Assembly (NCBI GenBank): GCA_038226175.1
Contig: JBBRQP010000084.1
Span: forward strand, 1-11,924
Origin: JBBRQP01 sp038226175
Lineage (GTDB): Bacteria; Cyanobacteriota; Cyanobacteriia; Gloeobacterales; Anthocerotibacteraceae
Direction: 5' to 3'
Length of the DNA stretch: 11,924 nucleotides
The notes beneath the pieces were generated by a model. That model was not told where the DNA came from and did not search any database. It was given only the letters and a program-made list of their open reading frames with translations. The translations under genes were made by a program, and so were the position numbers. Numbering within the stretch: the first letter of the stretch is position 1; each line of letters begins with the position of its first letter. Below, piece after piece: positions 5,871-11,924 of the stretch.

Positions 5871-7961
5871 ATGAAGCTGCGTTCTTTGATTCTGGCCTTG
5901 TGGTGTTTGTGGTTGGCAAGCGGGTCAGCCTTTGCTAATACTGTTGTGCATTCCAAACACTCCGCAGCTGAGCTGGTCACAGAGCAAACCAGTATTCAGC
6001 CCGGACAGACACTTTGGGTGGCCTTACGCCTCAAGAGTGAACCAAGCTGGCATACCTATTGGCGTAATCCCGGTGATTCAGGCTTGGCAACTACAATGCA
6101 TTGGCTACTACCTAAAGCATTTGAGGCGGGTGCTATACAGTGGCCTTATCCTCACAAAATTGCGGTACCGCCTTTAGCTACCTATGGCTATGAGGGCGAA
6201 GTTTTTTTATTAACTGCCATTAAAGTCCCAGCGACACTCAAAGTAGGCAATAAGGTTACATTTGCAGCGCAAGTGGAATGGCTGGAGTGTGCCGCGATTT
6301 GTCTACCCGGTGCCGCCGATTTGCAGCTGACCTTACCCGTACTCAGTACGGCTGGGATGCCCACGGCCTGGGCCAATGCCTTGGAGCAAACCCGTGCGCA
6401 ATTACCCTTGGCGAACGCGGGGTGGCAGTTTGCAGCGACCCAAAACGGCGAGCATATCGTACTTACAGCTGTGCGACCCACTTGGTTTAGGGGTGAGGTA
6501 AGCCGCGCAGAATTTTTTGCAGAGAATGACCTGATTGCTGCAGCTGCACCCCAAAAATTTACATCCACAACAACGGGGTTTACGCTTGAACTCCAACGTG
6601 CAGCTAATCCTGCGGCTTCTCCAAAGACTTTGCAAGGCGTAATGGTAACGCCCGACGGCTGGCGCACAGCGGGTTCGGAGCGCGCAGTTTCTTTGACTAC
6701 AGCGATCACCCCGAGTTCTGCGCTGGGCTTTTTGCCAGCCTTAGGTTTGGCTTTTGTCGGCGGTTTGTTGCTTAATTTGATGCCCTGTGTGTTGCCAGTG
6801 TTGTCCTTAAAGGTTTTGGGGTTTGTAGCTCAAGCGCGTCAAGACCAGAGCAAAGTTTGGCAACATGGTGCCATTTTTACCGCTGGTGTCCTCAGTTCAC
6901 TATGGGCTTTAGTCGGTGTGTTGTTGGTATTGCGCGCAGGCGGTGAACAATTAGGTTGGGGGTTTCAGTTGCAATCCCCGCAGTTTTTAGTGGGGTTGTC
7001 CGTATTTCTCTTTTTGTTTGGTCTTAATTTATTTGGGGTATTTGAAGTTGGTACTAGTTTTAGTCGGGCGGGCGAGATCGTACCTGAACAGGGTTTGGGC
7101 GGGTCATTTCTGAGTGGCGTAGTGGCAACTGTGGTGGCAACGCCGTGCAGTGCACCCTTTATGGGATCGGCTCTAGGCTATGCTTTGACCCAACCGACTG
7201 GGGTTGCTCTAGCCGTATTCACGGCCCTAGGCTTAGGCATGGCTAGTCCCTATGTGCTCCTTGCCAATTCACCAGCTTTGCTTAAATTTGTGCCCAAACC
7301 GGGTGCCTGGATGGAAACCTTTAAGCAGGCTATGGGTTTTTTGATTCTGACTACGGTAGTTTGGTTAGCGTGGGTTTTGGGGGTGCAGAGCGGGGCAAAT
7401 GCGCTGAGTGGCCTATTGCTAGCTTTGCTCTTAGCTAGTGTGGGTGCTTGGATTTTTGGACGCTGGGGCAATTTTTTGCAGCCACAACCTGTGAAATTGA
7501 TCGCCATTGGTTTGGCACTGAGCTTTTTGGGAGGTGGTTTGGCCTTGGCTTGGGGTCAAATTCCTGGGGCTACGGCAACCAAACTTAGCAAGACAGAAGT
7601 CAGCTCTAGTGTTTGGGAACCCTACTCTGGCGAGCGTCTCGCCCAGCTTCGGGCTAGTGGCAAACCAGTATTTGTTGATTTTACGGCGGCGTGGTGTCTG
7701 AGTTGTCAGGTTAATAAACGCGTAGCACTCCAAAACCCTGAAGTCCAAGCAGCCTTTAGTAAACAAGGCATTACCTTACTTGAGGCTGACTGGACGCAAC
7801 GTGACGCAACGATTACCCAAGCCTTAGCTGAATTTGGGCGCAGTGGTGTACCCCTTTATCTGCTTTACGGAGGCAAGTCTGCACCGGAGATTTTGCCGGA
7901 GATTTTGACCCCAGCGTTGGTTCTTGAGGCTGTGAGCAAGCTTAAAGCAAAACTTTCGTGA
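5871..7961 (+). CDS. dsbD: DsbD/ScsB-family thiol:disulfide interchange protein
   Basis: This membrane protein carries reducing equivalents from cytosolic thioredoxin across the membrane to exported proteins. The 696 residues show a signal peptide (1-22, ending in SAFA) and an N-terminal beta-domain with C140/C144 (LECAAICLPG). An eight-helix-type membrane core (about 285-565) has C306 (MPCVLPVLSLK) and C426 (VATPCSAPFMG). A C-terminal thioredoxin fold has C609-L-S-C612 and a cis-proline at P661 (SGVP). All three cysteine pairs needed for the electron relay are therefore present. The N-terminal domain looks more like the ScsB/long DsbD type than E. coli DsbD. The gene follows the lipoprotein gene by 10 bases, so co-transcription is likely. 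The gap to marC holds a hairpin. Confidence 0.92.
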   Translation: MKLRSLILALWCLWLASGSAFANTVVHSKHSAAELVTEQTSIQPGQTLWVALRLKSEPSWHTYWRNPGDSGLATTMHWLLPKAFEAGAIQWPYPHKIAVPPLATYGYEGEVFLLTAIKVPATLKVGNKVTFAAQVEWLECAAICLPGAADLQLTLPVLSTAGMPTAWANALEQTRAQLPLANAGWQFAATQNGEHIVLTAVRPTWFRGEVSRAEFFAENDLIAAAAPQKFTSTTTGFTLELQRAANPAASPKTLQGVMVTPDGWRTAGSERAVSLTTAITPSSALGFLPALGLAFVGGLLLNLMPCVLPVLSLKVLGFVAQARQDQSKVWQHGAIFTAGVLSSLWALVGVLLVLRAGGEQLGWGFQLQSPQFLVGLSVFLFLFGLNLFGVFEVGTSFSRAGEIVPEQGLGGSFLSGVVATVVATPCSAPFMGSALGYALTQPTGVALAVFTALGLGMASPYVLLANSPALLKFVPKPGAWMETFKQAMGFLILTTVVWLAWVLGVQSGANALSGLLLALLLASVGAWIFGRWGNFLQPQPVKLIAIGLALSFLGGGLALAWGQIPGATATKLSKTEVSSSVWEPYSGERLAQLRASGKPVFVDFTAAWCLSCQVNKRVALQNPEVQAAFSKQGITLLEADWTQRDATITQALAEFGRSGVPLYLLYGGKSAPEILPEILTPALVLEAVSKLKAKLS

Positions 7962-7972
7962 ATACCTCACCA

Positions 7973-7996
7973 CAAATCAACAACTGGTTTGATTTG
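7973..7996. terminator. Hairpin between dsbD and marC
   Basis: CAAATCAA (7973-7980) and TTGATTTG (7989-7996) form a perfect 8-bp palindrome with an 8-base spacer, shortly after the dsbD stop. No T-run follows, so it is at best a weak or factor-assisted terminator. It could also be a regulator binding site for marC. Confidence 0.3.
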
Positions 7997-8026
7997 TTAG
8001 GCTAGAAGTCTTGGGGGGACAAGAAG

Positions 8027-8671
8027 ATGGGACAAACTTTAATTGCCTATGGGGTCGCGACCTTTGTAGCGCTATTTCCAATTGCCAATCCAATTGGTGC
8101 GGTACCACTTTTTTATAGTTTGACAGCTGTAGATAGTCCTGCTTATCGTCAAGAACAAGCCCGCTGGACGGCTCTCAATACGACTGGTGTGCTGATGGTT
8201 TTTTTGTTGGGTGGCAAATTTATTTTAGATTTTTTTGGTATTTCCTTAGGCGTGTTGCGGATTGCCGGAGGCTTGATTGTCGGGCATACGGCTTGGGAAA
8301 TGGTGACTGCTCGCGAGCGGCTAAGTGCAGGTGAGAGCACGGAAGCTGCTGATAAAGCTGATATTTCTTTTACGCCCATGGCTGTACCCATGTTGAGTGG
8401 GCCAGGAGCAATTGGCATCACAATTGGTCTTGCCGAACGTGCAACCCAATGGTCAGATTATCTTGGTTGTCTAGCAGGCATTGCGGGGTTAGGCTTGAGT
8501 GTTTATTTGTCTTTGGTCTTGGGCGAACCCTTGATCAAAATGCTTGGTAAAACTGGGGTTGGGGCACTTAATCGTGTGTTAGGTTTTTTGACTCTTGCTA
8601 TTGCGGTGCAGTTTGTGGCTGAGGGCGTGTTTACTTTGCTGACAAAATGGATGCCCAGTATGATGCGTTGA
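8027..8671 (+). CDS. MarC-family (UPF0056) integral membrane protein
   Basis: The 214-residue protein is predicted to be a six-helix membrane protein. It carries the family hallmarks FPIANPIGAVPLF (17-29) and FTPMAVPMLSGPGAI (115-129), and a C-terminal segment with RVLGFLTLAIAVQF before the last helix. The family is labelled NAAT or MarC; an early link of MarC to multiple antibiotic resistance in E. coli was not upheld, and the substrate is unsettled. The start is supported by a purine-rich GGGGGGACAAGAAG just upstream. It is 65 bases after dsbD on the same strand and may or may not be part of that operon. It ends 9 bases from the end of the convergent hydrolase gene, with no obvious terminator between them. 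Confidence 0.9.
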   Translation: MGQTLIAYGVATFVALFPIANPIGAVPLFYSLTAVDSPAYRQEQARWTALNTTGVLMVFLLGGKFILDFFGISLGVLRIAGGLIVGHTAWEMVTARERLSAGESTEAADKADISFTPMAVPMLSGPGAIGITIGLAERATQWSDYLGCLAGIAGLGLSVYLSLVLGEPLIKMLGKTGVGALNRVLGFLTLAIAVQFVAEGVFTLLTKWMPSMMR

Positions 8672-8680
8672 CCCAAATGG

Positions 8681-10276
8681 TTATTTAAGTGCAGTTGAGA
8701 GGACAGAGGTTTTGGCCACCAGGCGCACTGGTAAGCCGCCTGATTTACTCAAATACTGAGCATAGCTAGGCACTAAGTAGGCCTGATACTTGCGATTGCC
8801 ACCCCCATAGACCTGCCAAAACACCGTACTAACTGCTTGTAAATTGGTTTGGGCACTGGTGTCGGTAGCTCCGATTTCGGGGACATTGGCGTCTGGTTGC
8901 CGACTTTGAACACTAAAGTGTGTCCCACCAACTACTGTCAAGCGATAGGTCGGGATCGGCAATTTTTCCCAAAGTTTGATTTGCTCAAGCACAGCAGGTG
9001 TCACCAAATCATCGGTCGCGAGCACTACTAAGCTGGGAATTTTGATTTTTTGTAGACCCGTCAGGCCAAATACAATACTGGCTGTGGGACTAGAGACAAT
9101 AATTGATTTAACCCGCGCATCCCCCAAATTTTTGATCTCAGGGTTACTATCTTGGGCTTGACACTGAAAAATAAAGGCGAGATCCAAAGCTGTTAGACCT
9201 GTGGGCGGCTTTGCACAAATCTGTTTTAGATAAGGGCTATCTAGGGGTGCACCTGCTAGGGCTAGGGCTGTATAACCACCAAACGAATGTCCGAAGACAC
9301 CGATATGTGCCAAGTTAAACCGATTTTTGAAGCGTTTATCCGTTTTCTGAAGAGCACTCATGCGGTCAATCAGCGTACTGATATCTTGAGGCCGTTGGTT
9401 AAATTCATCCGCTGCAACTACTTCTTTAACTTGACCTGCCACAATTGCCGCTATTTGTTGGGTATTGCTACCTAGGTGCTCGGGAATCCAGACCTGAAAG
9501 CCTTGGCTAGCCCACTGTCGGGCTAAATATTCATAGGTCAAGCGGTTTTCTCCTAGACCATGGGAGATAATCACAACCGGACGTGGTCCTTTGGCAGAAG
9601 TCAGATAAATATCAGTGGATAAAGGACGTTGCTTGTAGGTGAGGGTTAGCTTTTGCAGGGTATATTTACCTGGTCGCGCCGGATTAGTAAGTCCCAGGGG
9701 TGGTCGAAATATTGGCTGCTTAGGATCGGTTGCTAGACCCACTTCACGGGCTTGGTTGACCAAGTCCTTGAGCTGATTATTGACAGACTCCAGCTTAAGA
9801 CCATCCACAAAAACTGTGGAAGTAGGAAAGGTCTCTAAAAAGTTGACTAAGGTAATACCATCGGGCTTACCTGCGGCGAGCACCAGAGCAGCAGCTGTTG
9901 CCTGTTCCCCAGTTTGCGTCGCATCGACTCGGATCACTTCACCAATTTGGAGTAGTAGAGCTTGACCGAGCGTACTATGCAAAAAATTATCTACGGGCAC
10001 AACGCCCAATTTGACGCCACCTTGTAAGGATGTGCGTAGTTCATTTAGTTCAATCGAGCTCAACAAATTTAGATAAGGCTGAAGTTGTGGGGTGATTTCG
10101 CCTGCTTCGATGTAAGAACGGACTGCGGAAACTGGGATCGAACGCTGTAAAGCTCCATAGCTGATCACCAGTTGTTCTGCCGCAAAAGCTGGTTTGAATA
10201 AAGCCGTAGTCAGGCTCAGAGTCAAAAGTAATGCTTTAACTAAGGCACGAGGGTAGTTATTTCTAAAATGGCTCAT
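8681..10276 (-). CDS. Exported alpha/beta hydrolase with N-terminal DUF1400-type domain
   Basis: The start at ATG 10276 is chosen over ATG 10291 because GGGAG lies 8 bases upstream of it, giving 531 residues. A signal peptide ends near KPAFA-AEQ (residue 32). Residues 33-160 look like the helical DUF1400 domain found ahead of many cyanobacterial hydrolases (ISYGALQRSIPVSAVRSYIE). The hydrolase part has an oxyanion-region HGLGENR (239-245), the nucleophile elbow GHSFGG with Ser331, an acidic candidate at D422/D423 (LATDDLVTP) and His453 (GGTHFS). It resembles the dienelactone hydrolase/PAF-acetylhydrolase-like group, so an ester or lipid substrate in the periplasm is probable but not identified. 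The gene is separately transcribed, convergent to marC. Confidence 0.88.
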   Translation of the reverse strand: MSHFRNNYPRALVKALLLTLSLTTALFKPAFAAEQLVISYGALQRSIPVSAVRSYIEAGEITPQLQPYLNLLSSIELNELRTSLQGGVKLGVVPVDNFLHSTLGQALLLQIGEVIRVDATQTGEQATAAALVLAAGKPDGITLVNFLETFPTSTVFVDGLKLESVNNQLKDLVNQAREVGLATDPKQPIFRPPLGLTNPARPGKYTLQKLTLTYKQRPLSTDIYLTSAKGPRPVVIISHGLGENRLTYEYLARQWASQGFQVWIPEHLGSNTQQIAAIVAGQVKEVVAADEFNQRPQDISTLIDRMSALQKTDKRFKNRFNLAHIGVFGHSFGGYTALALAGAPLDSPYLKQICAKPPTGLTALDLAFIFQCQAQDSNPEIKNLGDARVKSIIVSSPTASIVFGLTGLQKIKIPSLVVLATDDLVTPAVLEQIKLWEKLPIPTYRLTVVGGTHFSVQSRQPDANVPEIGATDTSAQTNLQAVSTVFWQVYGGGNRKYQAYLVPSYAQYLSKSGGLPVRLVAKTSVLSTALK

Positions 10277-10316
10277 GAAGTGATCTCCCACTAGATTTTT
10301 TGCCGCGGCGTGAGCA

Positions 10317-10345
10317 ATAGTAGCAATAGCCTAAAGGGAAGTCAA
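10317..10345 (-). promoter_or_regulatory. Sigma70-type promoter for the hydrolase
   Basis: On the minus strand TTGACT (10345-10340) and TACTAT (10322-10317) are 17 bases apart. Transcription would begin near 10310, leaving a leader of about 34 bases with GGGAG properly placed before ATG 10276. Confidence 0.6.
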
Positions 10346-10416
10346 GGTTTATAAAATCTACTTAGCGACAGAGGTAGTAGGTCTATCTTGAGACAGATAT
10401 TAGACAAAATCAATCC

Positions 10417-10422
10417 TATACT
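10417..10422 (+). promoter_or_regulatory. Possible -10 element for the small secreted protein
   Basis: TATACT is a good -10 hexamer, 49 bases upstream of ATG 10472. The matching -35 position (CAGATA at 10394-10399) is poor, so this is tentative. Confidence 0.3.
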
Positions 10423-10471
10423 TCTTGATTTTAGTCATGATGAAGGTGAATCTGATTTACAGGAAATAGCC

Positions 10472-10927
10472 ATGTTTCGTTCACTAAAAATTTGTGTAAT
10501 GTTGTTGAGTGCAAGTTTAGCAACACCCTTACTTTGGGCTAAACCTCAATGCGTCCCTCTCAAAGTAGTCGGTTCTGGTTTGTATGCTGTAAATAAATCA
10601 ATTTCTGTGCCTGCAACCGGAATTGTTGGGAATAACTGGAATACAGACTTTGCCGTCCCTAGTAGAAATAATTTTCGTAGTTATGTAGCCCGTGTCCAAA
10701 CCCCTAGAAATGGTCAATATGATCTTAAGTTGGTACTCAAATACCCTGATGGAAGCTCACGGGTTGCCTACGAACAAGCAGCGCGAGCTATGGGTGTCAA
10801 TGATAGCTTTCGGATGACCGCACGCCCACGCAGTATGAGAAAAGAACCTTATCAAGTGAACTTATTGGTAGGTGGTACCACTGTAGTGGGCAATACCATT
10901 ACCGCTACCGTATCGGGGTGTTCTTGA
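10472..10927 (+). CDS. Small secreted protein of unknown function
   Basis: I do not recognise a family. ATG 10472 is preferred to the TTG at 10388 because AGGA lies 8 bases upstream and the protein then begins with a clean signal peptide (MFRSLKICVMLLSASLATPLLWA, cut about residue 23). The mature part is about 128 residues, rich in beta-prone and Gly/Asn/Val segments, with basic stretches such as RPRSMRKEP. Its only cysteines, C27 and C150, sit at the two ends and could form a disulfide closing a beta-sandwich. It is divergent from the exported hydrolase and 77 bases upstream of the CsbD-like gene on the same strand. A two-gene transcript ending at the terminator at 11213-11244 is plausible. 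Confidence 0.7.
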   Translation: MFRSLKICVMLLSASLATPLLWAKPQCVPLKVVGSGLYAVNKSISVPATGIVGNNWNTDFAVPSRNNFRSYVARVQTPRNGQYDLKLVLKYPDGSSRVAYEQAARAMGVNDSFRMTARPRSMRKEPYQVNLLVGGTTVVGNTITATVSGCS

Positions 10928-11004
10928 TCTCTGTCTTACGGTAGAAGTTTTGAACATCAAAAGAACGGATTATTGATTCATAACTTCGATTACGGGAGAT
11001 AGCA

Positions 11005-11193
11005 ATGGGACTGGAAGATCGCGCTAAAGCTGCAGCCAAGAATCTGGAAGGTAAAGCCCAAGAAGCTTTGGGTGAACTGACTGGTGACGAAAAAGCTAAA
11101 CTTGAAGGCAAGGCCAAACAAGTCCAAGCAAAAGTCGAAAATGCTAAAGAAGACCTCAAGGATGCCGCCAAAGATGTAGTTGATAAAGCCTAG
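11005..11193 (+). CDS. CsbD-like small stress-response protein
   Basis: The 62-residue, highly charged, Ala/Lys/Glu-rich protein has the CsbD pattern: G.....AK...GK.QEALGELTGDE....EGKA.Q....... It has no signal peptide or membrane segment and should form amphipathic helices in the cytoplasm. CsbD was first described as a sigmaB-controlled stress protein in Bacillus; homologues are widespread and their biochemical role is not established. GGGAG sits 6 bases upstream of the ATG. The gene is followed at once by a strong terminator. No clear dedicated promoter was seen in the 77-base gap upstream. Confidence 0.88.
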   Translation: MGLEDRAKAAAKNLEGKAQEALGELTGDEKAKLEGKAKQVQAKVENAKEDLKDAAKDVVDKA

Positions 11194-11212
11194 TTGCGGA
11201 TAGGTGTGTAGC

Positions 11213-11244
11213 AAAAGCAGCTTTCGTAACTGAAAGCTGCTTTT
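11213..11244. terminator. Strong bidirectional intrinsic terminator
   Basis: AAAAGCAGCTTTC (11213-11225) and GAAAGCTGCTTTT (11232-11244) form a perfect 13-bp stem with loop GTAACT, ending in four T on either strand. It closes the CsbD transcript, 20 bases after its stop, and could also stop the convergent minus-strand genes. Confidence 0.88.
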
Positions 11245-11262
11245 ACTATTACGTTAATTTGG

Positions 11263-11382
11263 TCATAGTTTGTGTGAATATAAACCATACGATAGCCATT
11301 TGAGATAGTAGTTTTGGTGTGTTGAAACTAGCTTACCCATCCCAGCCGCAGCAGCTGAGGCATGCTGACGGGTTAGAACCAT
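11263..11382 (-). CDS. Possible 39-residue small protein
   Basis: This short reading frame (MVLTRQHASAAAAGMGKL to SYGLYSHKL) begins 2 bases after the stop of the 129-residue gene (TAAAAATG), a spacing typical of coupled genes. It ends shortly before the bidirectional terminator. No ribosome-binding site is evident and no family is recognised, so it may be chance. Confidence 0.25.
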   Translation of the reverse strand: MVLTRQHASAAAAGMGKLVSTHQNYYLKWLSYGLYSHKL

Positions 11383-11384
11383 TT

Positions 11385-11774
11385 TTACAACTGAGTTTCT
11401 GTATCTTCTGACAGGCGACCTCGTTGCGCAAGTGTATGTAGAGCTGTATTGGCTGCTCCCAAAAAAATTAACCACTCGGGCTTGCAAATAACGTCGGTTT
11501 CTATCGTAGTTGTTGGCAGAATTAGACTACATAGTTTATCCCAAGCCATAGCAAATGCTATCAGAGATTCAGCTTCACTCTGCGTGTATGTTGGTGCCGG
11601 GAAGTCCACAATTATCGCAGGAAAGGGAACCCAATCTTCCCACTGGTTGAGCACTTCGTTGAGATCAAAGGGTGGAGGGTCTGTGGTGTAAGAGACTACC
11701 ATTTCTAGATACTCAATGAGACGATTCCTGATGCGCTGCTTGATTACACGACGAGAGGGTTCAGTGGGTGGCAT
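11385..11774 (-). CDS. Uncharacterised 129-residue protein
   Basis: The protein is acidic to neutral, soluble and without signal peptide or membrane segment. It has a basic N-terminus (RRVIKQRIRNRLIEYLE), a central LNQWEDWVPFP motif, a tryptophan-containing MAWDKL helix and a C-terminal helical segment ending RRG.LSED-like (RGRLSEDTE). The combination R.R..IEYLE, NQWEDWV and a C-terminal RGKLPED-like tail recalls an uncharacterised family I associate with cyanobacteria; this is memory, not a search. It lies 30 bases after the end of another minus-strand reading frame and probably shares its transcript. No convincing Shine-Dalgarno is seen. Confidence 0.6.
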   Translation of the reverse strand: MPPTEPSRRVIKQRIRNRLIEYLEMVVSYTTDPPPFDLNEVLNQWEDWVPFPAIIVDFPAPTYTQSEAESLIAFAMAWDKLCSLILPTTTIETDVICKPEWLIFLGAANTALHTLAQRGRLSEDTETQL

Positions 11775-11804
11775 GGCTATATGACTAATATTCTTTCCGT
11801 TTAA

Positions 11805-11924
11805 TTAGTAGGTCTTTGTTCTAGGCCACCAATGGTAGAACAAGTATCTCTTGAGCAACTCGGTCTGCTTTGATAAACTACGACATCGTTGCTCTAATCG
11901 CTCTTCCACTTCTTCAATCGTCAC
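11805..11924 (-). CDS. C-terminal part of a minus-strand gene at the window edge
   Basis: An open frame of 39 residues (VTIEEVEERLEQRCRSLSK... to WPRTKTY) runs in from the right edge and stops at TAA 11807-11805. The first visible codon is GTG, so this could be a complete tiny gene, but the frame may continue beyond the window. The sequence is helical at first (heptad-like EEVEERLEQR) and aromatic at the end (YLFYHWWP). It is not recognised. Its stop is 30 bases before the start of the 129-residue gene. Confidence 0.45.
   Translation of the reverse strand: MTIEEVEERLEQRCRSLSKQTELLKRYLFYHWWPRTKTY

Noticed and set aside
6188..6709. 173-residue minus-strand frame inside dsbD
   Set aside because: It lies opposite a well-supported coding region with all family motifs and has no independent support.
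1..11924. CRISPR arrays, prophage structural genes, HIP1 octamers
   Set aside because: No regularly spaced repeats, no phage genes beyond the S74 domain and no GCGATCGC were seen on reading the window.

Overview
The window looks like a chromosomal segment of a cyanobacterium. The evidence is a cyanobacterial-type phytoene synthase, a lipoprotein of a family I know from cyanobacteria and plastids (DUF6816-like), and an exported alpha/beta hydrolase with a DUF1400-type N-terminal domain. A small protein near the right edge also resembles an uncharacterised cyanobacterial family. Base composition is moderate. No copy of the HIP1 octamer (GCGATCGC) was seen, so I do not name a genus.

Left flank (1-2083): the window opens inside the 3' end of an IS256-family transposase. 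The presumed right end of the element follows, with an exact 22-bp tandem duplication that carries TTGACA twice. Next is a secreted fibre or adhesin-like protein (203-1555) with a signal peptide, YadA-head-like 16-17-residue repeats, an S74 intramolecular chaperone domain and a C-terminal coiled coil. A gene-free stretch (1556-2083) holds several RNA-capable hairpins, a repeated TACTCAGA octamer and the 3' two-thirds of a tRNA-Ser(UGA)-like sequence that lacks a recognisable 5' half.

Accessory module (2084-4010): a type II restriction-modification system. An Eco47II-family nuclease on + meets, tail to tail with a 23-bp overlap, an m5C methyltransferase on - that carries an N-terminal MerR-like helix-turn-helix. 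The tRNA remnant beside it suggests an integration site.

Core block (4221-8671, +): crtB, an overlapping lipoprotein gene with a CxxC motif, a full-length DsbD-family thiol:disulfide transporter, and a MarC-family membrane protein. The first three are tightly packed and probably one operon. They would couple carotenoid synthesis with envelope thiol chemistry, although the functional link is inference.

Right part (8681-11924): the exported hydrolase runs convergent to marC and has its own near-consensus promoter. Divergent from it are a small secreted protein of unknown function and a CsbD-like stress protein, closed by a strong 13-bp bidirectional terminator. On the far side lies a minus-strand set of small uncharacterised genes that leaves the window at its right edge.
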